Under the pieces are notes generated by a model. That model was not told where the DNA came from and searched no databases. It saw nothing but the letters and a program-made list of their open reading frames with translations. From the NCBI GenBank assembly GCA_900540475.1, contig UQGG01000017.1, positions 67,391 through 131,390 on the forward strand: DNA of 64,000 nucleotides, given 5' to 3'. Source of the stretch: an uncultured Robinsoniella sp. (GTDB taxonomy: Bacteria; Bacillota; Clostridia; Lachnospirales; Lachnospiraceae). Position 1 is the stretch's first letter; every line of letters begins with the position of its first letter. The position numbers and the translations under genes were made by a program. Shown here in pieces: positions 33,747 to 42,844 of the stretch.

Positions 33747-35017
33747 CACGCCTCACCTGCCTTAACTAAAGTTTCTCCACTCTCCAGTACGCCATCCGGA
33801 TAATCCTCTGCTCTTGTAATTCCATCAACTGCCGTATTCTTACCGATCTTCACATTTGGCGGAATATAAGAATTTTCACCTACCGTTACTAGACCAAAGG
33901 AATAAACATGTGGTTTTAATTTGTTTGGAACTTCTTCGCCTACGCCAAGCACTGCGCCTTGTCCGATTTCCGTGTTCTCAGCTACAATGGAGCGATCCAG
34001 AACGGCACCATCTCCGATCTTGGTTCCTCTCATGATAATCGAGTCACGAATAACAGCTCCCTTTCCAATCGTTACACCGGCACCTATGACAGAATTATGT
34101 ACTTCTCCATAAACCTCCGTACCATCGCCGATGATACATCTTTCAATAACCGAATCTGTTGATATATACTGCGGAGGAATAATTTCACTGCTTGTGTATA
34201 TCTTCCAGAACTCTTCATATAAGTTAAACTCCGGAATGATATCGATCAGTTCCATATTTGCTTCCCAGTAAGAACCTAATGTTCCAACGTCTTTCCAATA
34301 GCCGTTATACTCATAAGCAACAAGCTTATCTCCCTTTTCATGGCAATACGGAATAATATGTTTACCAAAATCGCAATTACTCTGATCAGACATTGCGATT
34401 AAAGCTTCCTTTAATACCTTCCATGAGAAAATATAAATACCCATTGACGCAAGATTGCTCTTTGGTTCCGGCGGTTTCTCCTGAAACTCTGTAATCCTGT
34501 TATTGTCATCTGTCACCACTACGCCAAAACGGCTTGCTTCTTCCATCGGTACGGGCATAACTGCGATGCTGATGTCGGCATTGCTGGCTTTGTGGAAATC
34601 TAACATTACTTCATAATCCATCTTATAAATATGGTCACCTGACAAAATTAAAACATAATCAGGATTATAATTCTCCATATAGCCCAGGTTCTGGTAAATT
34701 GCATTTGCTGTTCCTGTATACCATTCGCTGTTGCCACTCTTCTCATATGGAGGAAGTACTGTTACACCTCCGATATTCCTATCCAAATCCCAGGGAATAC
34801 CAATTCCAATATGCGTATTTAACCGCAATGGCTGATATTGTGTCAGGACACCAACTGTATCTACCCCAGAATTAATACAGTTGCTAAGCGGAAAATCTAT
34901 AATACGGTACTTTCCACCGAAAGCCACGGCCGGTTTTGCCACTTTGGCTGTCAGAACGCCTAATCGGCTTCCTTGTCCTCCTGCAAGTAACATTGCAATC
35001 ATCTCTTTTTTAATCAC
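33746..35017 (-). CDS. glgC: Glucose-1-phosphate adenylyltransferase GlgC
   Basis: A 423-residue catalytic subunit. The motif MLLAGGQGSRLGVLTAKVAKPAV carries the nucleotide loop and Lys, IIDFPLSNCINSG, WYTGTANAIYQN, SGDHIYKMDY and EFQEKPPEPKSN are all typical, with a left-handed beta-helix C-terminus. The start is GTG at 35017, five bases after AGAGGTG; an ATG at 35002 is the alternative. First gene of glgC-glgD-spoVG. The other glycogen genes are not in the window. Confidence 0.95.
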   Translation of the reverse strand: MIKKEMIAMLLAGGQGSRLGVLTAKVAKPAVAFGGKYRIIDFPLSNCINSGVDTVGVLTQYQPLRLNTHIGIGIPWDLDRNIGGVTVLPPYEKSGNSEWYTGTANAIYQNLGYMENYNPDYVLILSGDHIYKMDYEVMLDFHKASNADISIAVMPVPMEEASRFGVVVTDDNNRITEFQEKPPEPKSNLASMGIYIFSWKVLKEALIAMSDQSNCDFGKHIIPYCHEKGDKLVAYEYNGYWKDVGTLGSYWEANMELIDIIPEFNLYEEFWKIYTSSEIIPPQYISTDSVIERCIIGDGTEVYGEVHNSVIGAGVTIGKGAVIRDSIIMRGTKIGDGAVLDRSIVAENTEIGQGAVLGVGEEVPNKLKPHVYSFGLVTVGENSYIPPNVKIGKNTAVDGITRAEDYPDGVLESGETLVKAGEA

Positions 35018-35113
35018 GCTATCACCTCTCGCTGTAGTATAGTACTATGATGTCAGATGCATCTATAGCCCGTTAACAATCATATTTTCTCATAAATAAA
35101 ATTGTTAGTTTTT

Positions 35114-35142
35114 ATTATATCACATCTTTTCGAAATAGTGAA
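35114..35142 (-). promoter_or_regulatory. Promoter of glgC-glgD-spoVG
   Basis: On the minus strand: TTCACT (complement of 35137-35142), 17 bases, TATAAT (complement of 35114-35119), about 100 bases before the glgC start. The remaining gap 35143-35505, very AT-rich, shows no gene that I can support. Confidence 0.6.
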
Positions 35143-35528
35143 CATTTTTTACAATTTTTTGAAATTTTTTTCTCTCATTTTAGAAGAAATAGCTTAAAAT
35201 ATTGTTTAGTGACTTTTCCTATTCGACATTTTATTCACATTTATGCTATTTTCTCTTTGTTTTTTCTGTATTGTTTTGTCATATTTTAACATGATTCTTT
35301 GTTTTGTTTTAAAAATGCATAAAAATGCTGTCGAATACGGTAATTTTTTAGAATGTGTTTTTGCTGTGGGGATTGCCGCTTTCTACTCTCCCACATCTCT
35401 TTCCTGCATTCATTTCTGTAATAAGCAGCTGCTTTTCTCAACGTGATAGAACCTAAGTCTTTGCACCCCAAACCAAATTTAATCTTCCATATTGTCAAGA
35501 AATACTTTAATTTTTATCCATATGCGGT

Positions 35529-35568
35529 TATAATAGTGAAAGAATGCCTTTCACACAGCTTGTGAAAG
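35529..35568 (+). promoter_or_regulatory. murC leader: -10 element and small hairpin
   Basis: TATAAT (35529-35534) with a weak -35 (TTTAAT 17 bases upstream) precedes an 8-bp perfect stem, CTTTCACA / TGTGAAAG, at 35548-35568, which would lie in the 5' leader just before the AAGGAGAG ribosome site of murC. Confidence 0.5.
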
Positions 35569-35593
35569 AGATTTTCATAAGGAGAGTATCATT

Positions 35594-36973
35594 ATGTATG
35601 AAATAAATTTTAAGCAGCCAATCCATGTACACTTTATCGGTATCGGAGGAATCAGCATGAGCGGTCTTGCTTCTATATTAATAGACCGTGGTTTTAAGAT
35701 CTCCGGTTCTGATGCAAAAGAATCACCTCTGACAAAATGGATGGAGGACAGAGGGGTTACTGTGTACTTGCGCCAGCGCGCATCTAATATAGAAGAAGGA
35801 ACAGACCTGGTGGTATATACAGCCGCAATCCATCCGGATAATCCGGAATACGCAGCAGCAGTCCAGAAAAATATTCCGATGCTGACCCGTGCTGAACTTC
35901 TGGGTCAGATCATGCAGAATTATGAAACACCAATTGCTGTATCCGGTACACACGGCAAAACCACAACCACATCTATGATTTCTCACATCCTTCTGGCGGC
36001 AGACACCGATCCTACTATATCGGTAGGCGGAATCTTAAAAGCCATCGGGGGAAATATCCGCGTGGGCAATTCCGAAACATTTCTGACGGAAGCCTGTGAA
36101 TATACAAACAGTTTTTTGCATTTTAATCCAAAGATCAGTATTATCCTGAATATTGATGCAGATCATCTGGACTTCTTTAAAGACCTGGATGACATCCGGA
36201 ATTCTTTCCGTTTATTTGCAGAGAGACTGCCAAAGGACGGCACACTGATTATCAACGGAGACATTCCCGGCTATGAAGAGATTACAAAGGACCTGCCATG
36301 CAATGTGGTAACCTACGGATTTTCTGAATCCAGCCAGTACAGTGCCGCAAATATCAGCTATGACGTTTTTGCCCACGGCTCTTTTGATGCGGTAAAGGAC
36401 GGTAAGGTGATCGGTCACTTCACGCTGAGTGTCCCGGGACAGCACAATATTTCCAATGCCCTTGCCTCTCTTGCTCTAGGAGAATTACTTGGCATTCCTA
36501 TGGAACAGATCAGCCAAGGACTGACTGATTTTGGCGGTACCGACCGGCGTTTCCAGAAAAAAGGGGAAATCGGAGGCGTTACCATCATTGATGATTATGC
36601 ACACCATCCCACAGAAATTGCGGCTACCTTGAAAGCCGCAAATCAGTATCCTCATAAAACGATCTGGTGCGTATTCCAGCCACATACTTACACGCGAACC
36701 AAAGCATTGATGGATGACTTTGCAACGGCGCTTGCCCTGGCTGATAAAGTGGTGCTCGCTGATATCTACGCTGCCCGTGAAACGGATAACCTGGGGATCA
36801 GTTCTAAAACTCTTCAGCAGAAAATAGCGGAACTTGGCAAAGAAGCATATTATTTTCCATGTTTTGACGAGATCGAAAACTTTTTGTTAGAAAATTGTAT
36901 ACACGGTGACTTGTTGATAACTATGGGTGCCGGAGACGTTGTAAAAATAGGGGAAAGCCTGCTTGGAGAATAG
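35594..36973 (+). CDS. murC: UDP-N-acetylmuramate-L-alanine ligase
   Basis: A 459-residue cytoplasmic ligase adding L-alanine to UDP-MurNAc in peptidoglycan synthesis. The dinucleotide-like start HFIGIGGISMSGLA, the ATP loop AVSGTHGKTTTTSM, ILNIDADHLDFF, DDYAHHPTEI and FQPHTYTRTKAL are the MurC signatures in order. AAGGAGAG precedes the ATG. It opens the plus-strand block leading to the primosome genes, but a DnaA-box cluster follows immediately after its stop. Confidence 0.96.
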   Translation: MYEINFKQPIHVHFIGIGGISMSGLASILIDRGFKISGSDAKESPLTKWMEDRGVTVYLRQRASNIEEGTDLVVYTAAIHPDNPEYAAAVQKNIPMLTRAELLGQIMQNYETPIAVSGTHGKTTTTSMISHILLAADTDPTISVGGILKAIGGNIRVGNSETFLTEACEYTNSFLHFNPKISIILNIDADHLDFFKDLDDIRNSFRLFAERLPKDGTLIINGDIPGYEEITKDLPCNVVTYGFSESSQYSAANISYDVFAHGSFDAVKDGKVIGHFTLSVPGQHNISNALASLALGELLGIPMEQISQGLTDFGGTDRRFQKKGEIGGVTIIDDYAHHPTEIAATLKAANQYPHKTIWCVFQPHTYTRTKALMDDFATALALADKVVLADIYAARETDNLGISSKTLQQKIAELGKEAYYFPCFDEIENFLLENCIHGDLLITMGAGDVVKIGESLLGE

Positions 36974-37158
36974 TTATCCACATTATCCACATGATTATGC
37001 ACATTAACGTGTATTTTACATGTGGATTTTTTTGTGGATAGCTTGGTTTACATAATTTCGCTGTGATAATTTTTAAAAATTCGACAATCCCCGACAAATG
37101 CACATTTTCTTCTGTTGCACCTATTTTTTTTGTCCCCAAGTTATCCACATTATCCACA
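36974..37158. promoter_or_regulatory. Cluster of DnaA boxes
   Basis: Perfect DnaA boxes TTATCCACA occur at 36974, 36983, 37141 and 37150, as two abutting pairs in the same 19-base arrangement (GTTATCCACATTATCCACA). TTATGCACA is at 36995. Reverse-strand near matches are at 37033-37041 (8 of 9) and 37021-37029. An AT-rich palindrome, AATTTTTAAAAATT, lies between at about 37068-37081. The cluster fills the gap between murC and the DnaD-like gene. Confidence 0.8.
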
Positions 37159-37234
37159 ATGTCCACAGTGGAGTACTTCCTCCCCTTCCCCGGAACCCTT
37201 GTAAAAACTAGCTGTTCTCTTTTTTTAAAAGGTA

Positions 37235-37243
37235 TGCTATACT
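37235..37243 (+). promoter_or_regulatory. Extended -10 promoter of the primosome operon
   Basis: TGCTATACT forms an extended -10 element 34 bases before the dnaD-like start codon, about 80 bases downstream of the second DnaA-box pair. The -35 region is poor, as is usual with an extended -10. Confidence 0.55.
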
Positions 37244-37276
37244 GGTTTCATAACAAGAAAATAGCAGGTGAAAGCA

Positions 37277-38317
37277 ATGAATGAAATATCCTTACACATA
37301 AATACCGGCAGCAGCGTTACCATTGTCCAAAATACATTTATCGACAATTACATGCCTTCTGCCAGTGGTGAATTCGTCAAAATATACTTATATCTCCTAA
37401 GATGCACCTCTTCTAATATTGGTGTGTCTATTTCGTCTATAGCAGATACTTTTGAACATACAGAGAAAGATGTGAATAGGGCTCTGACCTACTGGGAAAA
37501 GCTCCATTTACTGAAACTGGAACACGATGAAAGCGGTGCATTAACCGGGATCTCTTTCTTAAGCTCCACGGATCATTCATCCGAACAGGCAGCTGCACCT
37601 GTTTCACTGGAAACTGCAGCCAGTACGGAAACTTCCAAACCCATGAAAAAGGTACTTCCCTCTGCCGATAAGATGAAAACCTTAAAGGAACAGGAAGATA
37701 TCCGCCAGCTCTTATTTATTGCAGAGCAGTATCTGGGAAAAACCTTAAGTTCCACAGAAGTATCCAATATTCTTTACTTCTATGACGGCCTGCATTTTTC
37801 CACAGACCTGATCGAATACCTCATTGAATACTGTGTGTCCAAAGGCAGCAAAAGCGCACGCTATATTGAAAAAGTTGCACTCTCCTGGGCAGAAGACGGC
37901 ATTACTACCGTTGACCAGGCAAAATGCAATACGAATCTGTACAATAAGAATTATTTTACCATTTTGAATACTTTTGGTATTAAAGGACGTGCCCCGGCTG
38001 AACCGGAGATCACTTTCATGGCAAAATGGCTGGACGAGTACCACTTTACCCTGGATATTATCATTGAGGCATGTAACCGGACCATTAAGCAGACTCATCA
38101 ACCGAACTTCCAATATGCCAATAAAATTCTGGAAGAATGGAATAAATCCGGTATTAAACATCTCTCTGAAGTTGCTCTTCTGGATGAAAAGCACCAGAAT
38201 TCCAAAAAAACTGCTCCTGTTCAGAAAAAACCTGCCTCATCCAATAACCGGTTTAATAATTTCCATCAAAGGGAATATGATTACGACCAGTTAGAGAAGC
38301 AGCTGCTGAACAGATAA
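37277..38317 (+). CDS. DnaD-domain replication initiation protein
   Basis: A 346-residue protein. The N-terminal part (residues 15-100) looks like the winged-helix of DnaD/DnaB (IYLYLLRCTSSNIGVSISSIADTFE, VNRALTYWEKLHLLKL); two DnaD C-terminal domains follow, the second ending YANKILEEWNKSGIKHL with the YxxxI motif used in single-strand DNA binding. It probably helps load the replicative helicase. The ATG at 37277 follows GCAGGTGA; a GTG at 37268 overlaps the ribosome site. The helicase-loader gene follows 43 bases downstream. Confidence 0.85.
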   Translation: MNEISLHINTGSSVTIVQNTFIDNYMPSASGEFVKIYLYLLRCTSSNIGVSISSIADTFEHTEKDVNRALTYWEKLHLLKLEHDESGALTGISFLSSTDHSSEQAAAPVSLETAASTETSKPMKKVLPSADKMKTLKEQEDIRQLLFIAEQYLGKTLSSTEVSNILYFYDGLHFSTDLIEYLIEYCVSKGSKSARYIEKVALSWAEDGITTVDQAKCNTNLYNKNYFTILNTFGIKGRAPAEPEITFMAKWLDEYHFTLDIIIEACNRTIKQTHQPNFQYANKILEEWNKSGIKHLSEVALLDEKHQNSKKTAPVQKKPASSNNRFNNFHQREYDYDQLEKQLLNR

Positions 38318-38360
38318 GTAAAACAGCTCATTTTATAAAATAGAAAGGGAGAACCAGCCT

Positions 38361-39353
38361 GTGGCATTGAAAAACTCACAATATGATATGATCATCCGGG
38401 AATATCAGAAAAAACAATTGCAAACCAGACATGACCAGGATGCGCGTATAAAGGAAGCTTATGAAAAAGTTCCTGCTCTTCGCGAAATTGATGATCAGAT
38501 CAGTTCCATCAGTGTCGCAAGGGGACGCCAGCTGCTATCCGGAGACAGTGATGCACTGGATGGCTTAAAGGAAGATATCAGCCGTTTATCAGACAAGCGT
38601 CTTGAACTGCTTATGGAGAACGGATTTCCAAAGGATTATCTTCTTCCCCGTTATACCTGCCCGGACTGCCAGGATACGGGATTAGTAAACAACCAGAAGT
38701 GCCACTGCTTTAAGCAGGCGGTAATTGATATGCTGTATACCCAATCCAACTTAAAAGAAATCTTAAGCAGGGAGAACTTTTCCAGTTTCTCCTATGATTA
38801 TTATTCGGATCAACTGGTAAACCCCTCTACCGGGCTGTCTTCACTTGCTACCATGCGCAAGAATATGGCGGAGTGCGAGGAGTTTATCCGAACCTTTGAT
38901 ACGGAATTTAAAAATCTGTTCTTTTATGGAGATACGGGAGTTGGGAAAACTTTCCTGTCCCATTGTATTGCAAAAGAGCTGATTGATACCACACATTCCG
39001 TCATTTATTTTTCAGCTTTTGAGCTCTTTGATGTATTCGCCAAAAGCACTTTTGAGAAAGAAGCAGAGGCACAGAATATCCATCCCTATATCTTTGACTG
39101 TGATCTGCTGATCATCGACGATCTGGGTACTGAGCTGACCAACTCTTTTGTCTCATCCCAGCTGTTTCTTTGTATCAACGAACGGCTTAACCGTAAAAAG
39201 TCAACGATTATTTCCACAAACCTGCCAATCAATACATTTGCAGATACTTATTCGGAACGTGTATTTTCCAGGATAACCAGTAATTATATGATGATGAAAC
39301 TCTTCGGGGACGATATCCGCATTCAGAAAAAATTATTCCGTGGAAAGCCTTGA
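38361..39353 (+). CDS. Helicase loader DnaI/DnaC-type AAA+ ATPase
   Basis: A 330-residue ATPase that loads the replicative helicase. An N-terminal helical region is followed by a zinc knuckle (C100, C103, C114, C116 in CPDCQDTG and KCHC), as in B. subtilis DnaI. Walker A is YGDTGVGKTF (about 189-198), Walker B LLIIDDLGTE, and the arginine finger region SERVFSRITSNY. The start is GTG at 38361, eight bases after AAAGGGAG. Together with the DnaD-like gene it forms a primosome operon. Confidence 0.88.
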   Translation: MALKNSQYDMIIREYQKKQLQTRHDQDARIKEAYEKVPALREIDDQISSISVARGRQLLSGDSDALDGLKEDISRLSDKRLELLMENGFPKDYLLPRYTCPDCQDTGLVNNQKCHCFKQAVIDMLYTQSNLKEILSRENFSSFSYDYYSDQLVNPSTGLSSLATMRKNMAECEEFIRTFDTEFKNLFFYGDTGVGKTFLSHCIAKELIDTTHSVIYFSAFELFDVFAKSTFEKEAEAQNIHPYIFDCDLLIIDDLGTELTNSFVSSQLFLCINERLNRKKSTIISTNLPINTFADTYSERVFSRITSNYMMMKLFGDDIRIQKKLFRGKP

Positions 39354-39428
39354 CCTATGAAAACTTTGTGATACACTATATGCGTAAGACAATTTCACTG
39401 AAATGTGATAAATAACGGAGGAACTATC

Positions 39429-40601
39429 ATGCAATCAACAGAAGAACGCAATCTCGAAACCATTCCTGTCGGCTCACTTGGCATTATTCCATTAGAAAGC
39501 TGCAAAACACTGGGAGAAAAAATCAATGCTTATCTGGTCGAATGGAGAAGGGAACGCGATCACGAACATAAGAGAACTATTGCTTTTGAAGGATATCAGA
39601 GGGAAAATTATATTATTGACACAAAAATTCCACGATTTGGATCCGGTGAGGCCAAAGGAATCATCAAAGAGTCTGTTCGTGGAGATGATTTATATATTTT
39701 AGTAGATGTATGCAACTACAGCCTGACCTATTCTCTGTGCGGACATACCAACCATATGTCTCCAGATGATCATTTTCAGGATTTAAAGCGTATTATTGCC
39801 GCTGTAGCAGGTAAATCCAGACGTATCTGCGTGATTATGCCATTCCTGTATGAAAGCCGCCAGCATAAGCGCAACGGGCGTGAATCCCTGGACTGTGCCC
39901 TTGCTCTGAAAGAACTTGTCCGCATGGGTGTGGATAATATCATTACGTTTGACGCTCATGACCCCCGTGTCCAGAATGCAATTCCGCTGAAAGGCTTCGA
40001 AACCGTACAACCCGTTTATCAGTTTATTAAGGGCCTCTTCCGTGCCCAGCCAGGACTTAAGATCAATAAGGACTCCATGATGATTATCAGCCCGGATGAA
40101 GGCGGTATGGGACGTGCTGTCTACATGGCAAATGTACTTGGATTAGATATGGGTATGTTCTATAAGAGAAGAGATTATACAAAGATTGTAAACGGAACGA
40201 ATCCGATTGTTGAGCATGAATTCCTTGGAGCAAACGTGGAAGGAAAAGATATGGTAATCATTGATGACATGATTTCCTCCGGTGACAGTATATTAGAAGT
40301 AGCAGCAGAGCTGAAAAGAAGAAAGGCAAACAGAATTTTCCTGTGTTCTACCTTTGGTCTGTTTACAAACGGACTTTCCAAATTTGACAAGGCGTATGAG
40401 AATGGACTTTTTGACCATCTCCTTACAACGAATCTGGTATACCAGACTCCGGAACTGCTGCAGAAGGAATACTATGTCAACTGCGACCTGAGTAAATATC
40501 TGGCATATATTATAGACACACTGAATCACGATGCATCCATCAGCAGTCTGTTAAATCCTATTGGCAGAATCCAGAGCTTTCTGGAAAAACATAACAAGTA
40601 A
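39429..40601 (+). CDS. prs: Ribose-phosphate pyrophosphokinase
   Basis: A 390-residue enzyme making PRPP from ribose-5-P and ATP, the precursor for nucleotides, His and Trp. The phosphate site FDAHDPRVQNAIP and the PRPP loop VIIDDMISSGDSILE are clear, as is SPDEGGMGRA. It is longer than the usual 315 residues, with an N-terminal extension and internal insertions, a form I associate with some Clostridia. The ATG at 39429 follows CGGAGG; an ATG at 39405 has no ribosome site. Ribose-5-P from the ribokinase fusion would feed it. Confidence 0.9.
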   Translation: MQSTEERNLETIPVGSLGIIPLESCKTLGEKINAYLVEWRRERDHEHKRTIAFEGYQRENYIIDTKIPRFGSGEAKGIIKESVRGDDLYILVDVCNYSLTYSLCGHTNHMSPDDHFQDLKRIIAAVAGKSRRICVIMPFLYESRQHKRNGRESLDCALALKELVRMGVDNIITFDAHDPRVQNAIPLKGFETVQPVYQFIKGLFRAQPGLKINKDSMMIISPDEGGMGRAVYMANVLGLDMGMFYKRRDYTKIVNGTNPIVEHEFLGANVEGKDMVIIDDMISSGDSILEVAAELKRRKANRIFLCSTFGLFTNGLSKFDKAYENGLFDHLLTTNLVYQTPELLQKEYYVNCDLSKYLAYIIDTLNHDASISSLLNPIGRIQSFLEKHNK

Positions 40602-40642
40602 TAAATTACAAATATAACTTATTCACACAAGGAGGTAGTATT

Positions 40643-41047
40643 ATGCAGGCAATATTTGATGAAAGTTTAGTTACAGGAAATGATTTAATTGATGAACAAC
40701 ACAAAGAACTGATTGGTAAAATCAACGATCTTGTTAAAAGCTGCGAAACTGGGAAAGAAAAAACCACAGCAGTTAAAATGCTGGATTATCTCTCCGATTA
40801 CACAGATTTTCATTTCAGTGCAGAAGAAAAACTGCAGGAAGAGATTGAATATCCGCAGATCAGCGAACATAAAGAACAGCATAAAGCATTCATTCAGGCT
40901 ATTAAGGAATTGTATGAAATGCTTCAGGAAGAAGAAGGCCCTACACCGGCATTTGTTGCTGCCGTTGATAAAAATGTAACCGAGTGGCTGTTTAAACATA
41001 TCAAAGGATTTGATAAAGCAGTTGCGGAGTATGCAAGAAATAAATAA
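40643..41047 (+). CDS. Bacteriohemerythrin
   Basis: A 134-residue four-helix di-iron protein that binds oxygen. All seven ligands are present in canonical spacing: H20 (IDEQH), H57 and E61 (HFSAEE), H76 and H80 (EHKEQH), H119 and D124 (HIKGFD). In anaerobes such single-domain proteins are thought to deliver or scavenge oxygen. AGGAGG precedes the ATG. It follows prs by 41 bases. Confidence 0.93.
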   Translation: MQAIFDESLVTGNDLIDEQHKELIGKINDLVKSCETGKEKTTAVKMLDYLSDYTDFHFSAEEKLQEEIEYPQISEHKEQHKAFIQAIKELYEMLQEEEGPTPAFVAAVDKNVTEWLFKHIKGFDKAVAEYARNK

Positions 41048-41080
41048 TCTGATTTCAAGCATGTGCTAAACACTGATTTA

Positions 41081-41114
41081 CAGCTGCCAGAAAGCAATTT
41101 TCAAACACGCTCTA
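41081..41114. repeat. Dispersed MITE-like repeat, copy B (end fragment)
   Basis: CAGCTGCCAGAAAGCAATTT followed by TCAAACACGCTCTA is the complement of the repeat end found at 48713 and 62266. It abuts a separate, longer palindrome at 41118. Confidence 0.65.
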
Positions 41115-41117
41115 GTA

Positions 41118-41252
41118 CAGCACCGCCCGGTGCTGCATTGTATAATTAACCGGAAATGCATCGCCTGATCTAGAACGACTTTAATAATTACGTTCTGGTA
41201 GTCAGACGGACATTTCAAGGTGAATAGTACAATGCGGTACCGGGCGGTGCTG
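41118..41252. repeat. 135-bp near-palindrome
   Basis: The two arms fold on each other along almost the whole length. The outer 25 bases (CAGCACCGCCCGG... on the left and the complement on the right) differ at two positions; further in, CCGGAAATG faces CATTTCAAGG, CTGA faces TCAG, and the centre is AGAACG / CGTTCT around a short AT loop. A transcript would form a long hairpin. The end GCGGTGCTGC followed by TTTATTTTTA could stop transcription of the hemerythrin operon. Confidence 0.8.
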
Positions 41253-41253
41253 C

Positions 41254-41297
41254 TTTATTTTTACTTTATTCTTGCTTTATTTTTACTTTATCCTTGC
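41254..41297. repeat. 22-bp tandem duplication
   Basis: TTTATTTTTACTTTATTCTT plus GC is repeated immediately with one mismatch, directly between the palindrome and the stop codon of the SbcC-like gene. Confidence 0.85.
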
Positions 41298-41298
41298 T

Positions 41299-42843
41299 TT
41301 AAACCCGTTCTTCTCTTTGAATCTCTTCCAGGATTTCTCCCTCTCTCTTATGGCAGGTAAACAGCAATACCTGACTGTCACTTTTACAGAGCCATTTCAG
41401 TGTTCTTTTCAACCGCTGTTCATCATACATGACAAAGGCATCATCAAATATCAGCGGCATTTTTTCACCGCTTAGAAAAAGCTGCGCCGCTGCCATTCTC
41501 AGTGCAAAATAGATCTGATCCATTGTACCCCTGCTGACCTGTTCCAGATACAGCAGCTTATGGGGCGTATTAATCCTCACCTGCATATTGGCATCCAGGT
41601 ATATGCTTGTATAGCTGCCTCCTGTTACCTCATTTAAGATATCCGATGCCGTATAGTTTAGCTTCCTTGCTGATTCCTTGTATATCTCTTTGGAAATCTC
41701 CTGTATGGTGGATATTGCAATCTCCAGTGCCTCTATATCATTTTGAATCCGGTTGCTGTCTGCTTTCTCTGCCTGGATGTCCGATTGGTTTTCCTTCAGA
41801 TTTTCTAATAAAACACGTTTTTCGTGTAATTCTTCCTGAATCCGTTCTAAGTTCCATACCATTTTCTGAGACGCTTTGGACGCTGCGCTGGTGTACTGGC
41901 GGCCTTCCTGCTCCCGGCTTCTTGTATAGCGGTTTGTGTACCAGCAGTAAGCAAACAAAAGCACAGCAGCAATTCCCAATGACATTTTCAGCCATAAGGG
42001 TTTTAGTAAAATCCCCATCAGAACCGCTATCCCTGCTGCGGTAATCAGACAGATCTGCCGTATTTTCAGCATTTTGATTTCTTCCTGGTCTCTTGCCTCT
42101 ATGCGGGCTCTTTTTTCCTGCTCCGCAAGTCCTTCCCTGGCCTCTATGCTGCGCAGTTCCTGAAGTTTACAAGTTCCATCCTCCTGCTGCTTCTGCAACC
42201 CCCGGATCTCCTGTTCCACATAGTCCAGTTTGATCTGTACCTGTTCCAGGCGTTCCGTGCGGATTTCGTCCTGCTGTTTCTTTTTTATCCCGCATTCCCG
42301 CTGCTTTTCTTTTAGGGTCTCAATCGCTCTGACCACATTGATTTCATCATCCCCTGCACTTTCAAAGTTCGCCATATAATTTCGCAGTTCTGCAGCCAGA
42401 CCCTCATCCGTCTTGCTGGAATTCTGTCGGATAAATATGGTATTGCGAAATGCAGTTTCATTCAGTCCCTCCATGAGCATCTGGAGGTCCCCATGTATAA
42501 TATCCAGCTCTTCCCCGTCTGTCTCACAGATCAGCAGAGCCTTTTTTTCCAGTTTATTAAAATTTCTTTCAATCCGAAAGATCTTTCCACCGCTTTCAAA
42601 CCGCATAACACCGGCAAAATATCCCGGGTTATCCCAGGGCTGACGGATGGTGTACTCATCATTTCTGGCAGCTCTTCCACGCATTTTATCAATGCCAAAC
42701 AGCATTCCCCTGATAAAGGCATGGATTGTGCTTTTTCCCATTTCATTTTCCCCGTAGATGATATTAATCCCCTCATGGAAAGTTATTGTGTGATCCCTGA
42801 ACTTTCCAAAATTCTTGATCTGTAACTCCAGAATCCGCATCAT
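41299..42843 (-). CDS. SbcC/YhaN-like AAA ATPase with central membrane hairpin
   Basis: A 514-residue SMC-type ATPase. N-terminal: LELQIKNFGKFRDHTITF, Walker A YGENEMGKSTI. C-terminal: the ABC signature LEQVSRGTMDQIYFALRMA and Walker B PLIFDDAFVMYDEQR. Two coiled-coil stretches flank two adjacent hydrophobic helices (about residues 270-305, ICLITAAGIAVLMGILL and MSLGIAAVLLFAY). Full SbcC is about 1000 residues with a zinc hook; here the hook is replaced by a short membrane hairpin, as in B. subtilis YhaN. Its start is one base after the SbcD-like stop. The pair probably acts on DNA ends at the membrane. Confidence 0.85.
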   Translation of the reverse strand: MMRILELQIKNFGKFRDHTITFHEGINIIYGENEMGKSTIHAFIRGMLFGIDKMRGRAARNDEYTIRQPWDNPGYFAGVMRFESGGKIFRIERNFNKLEKKALLICETDGEELDIIHGDLQMLMEGLNETAFRNTIFIRQNSSKTDEGLAAELRNYMANFESAGDDEINVVRAIETLKEKQRECGIKKKQQDEIRTERLEQVQIKLDYVEQEIRGLQKQQEDGTCKLQELRSIEAREGLAEQEKRARIEARDQEEIKMLKIRQICLITAAGIAVLMGILLKPLWLKMSLGIAAVLLFAYCWYTNRYTRSREQEGRQYTSAASKASQKMVWNLERIQEELHEKRVLLENLKENQSDIQAEKADSNRIQNDIEALEIAISTIQEISKEIYKESARKLNYTASDILNEVTGGSYTSIYLDANMQVRINTPHKLLYLEQVSRGTMDQIYFALRMAAAQLFLSGEKMPLIFDDAFVMYDEQRLKRTLKWLCKSDSQVLLFTCHKREGEILEEIQREERV

Positions 42844-42844
42844 C

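Noticed and set aside
35243..35446. Hydrophobic 67-residue open frame between glgC and murC
   Set aside because: No ribosome site, composition follows the T-rich strand, and no recognisable motif.
36974..37158. Chromosomal replication origin
   Set aside because: DnaA boxes are present, but there is no dnaA, dnaN or recF nearby and gene orientation returns to the minus strand after 41 kb; a titration or regulatory site is more cautious.
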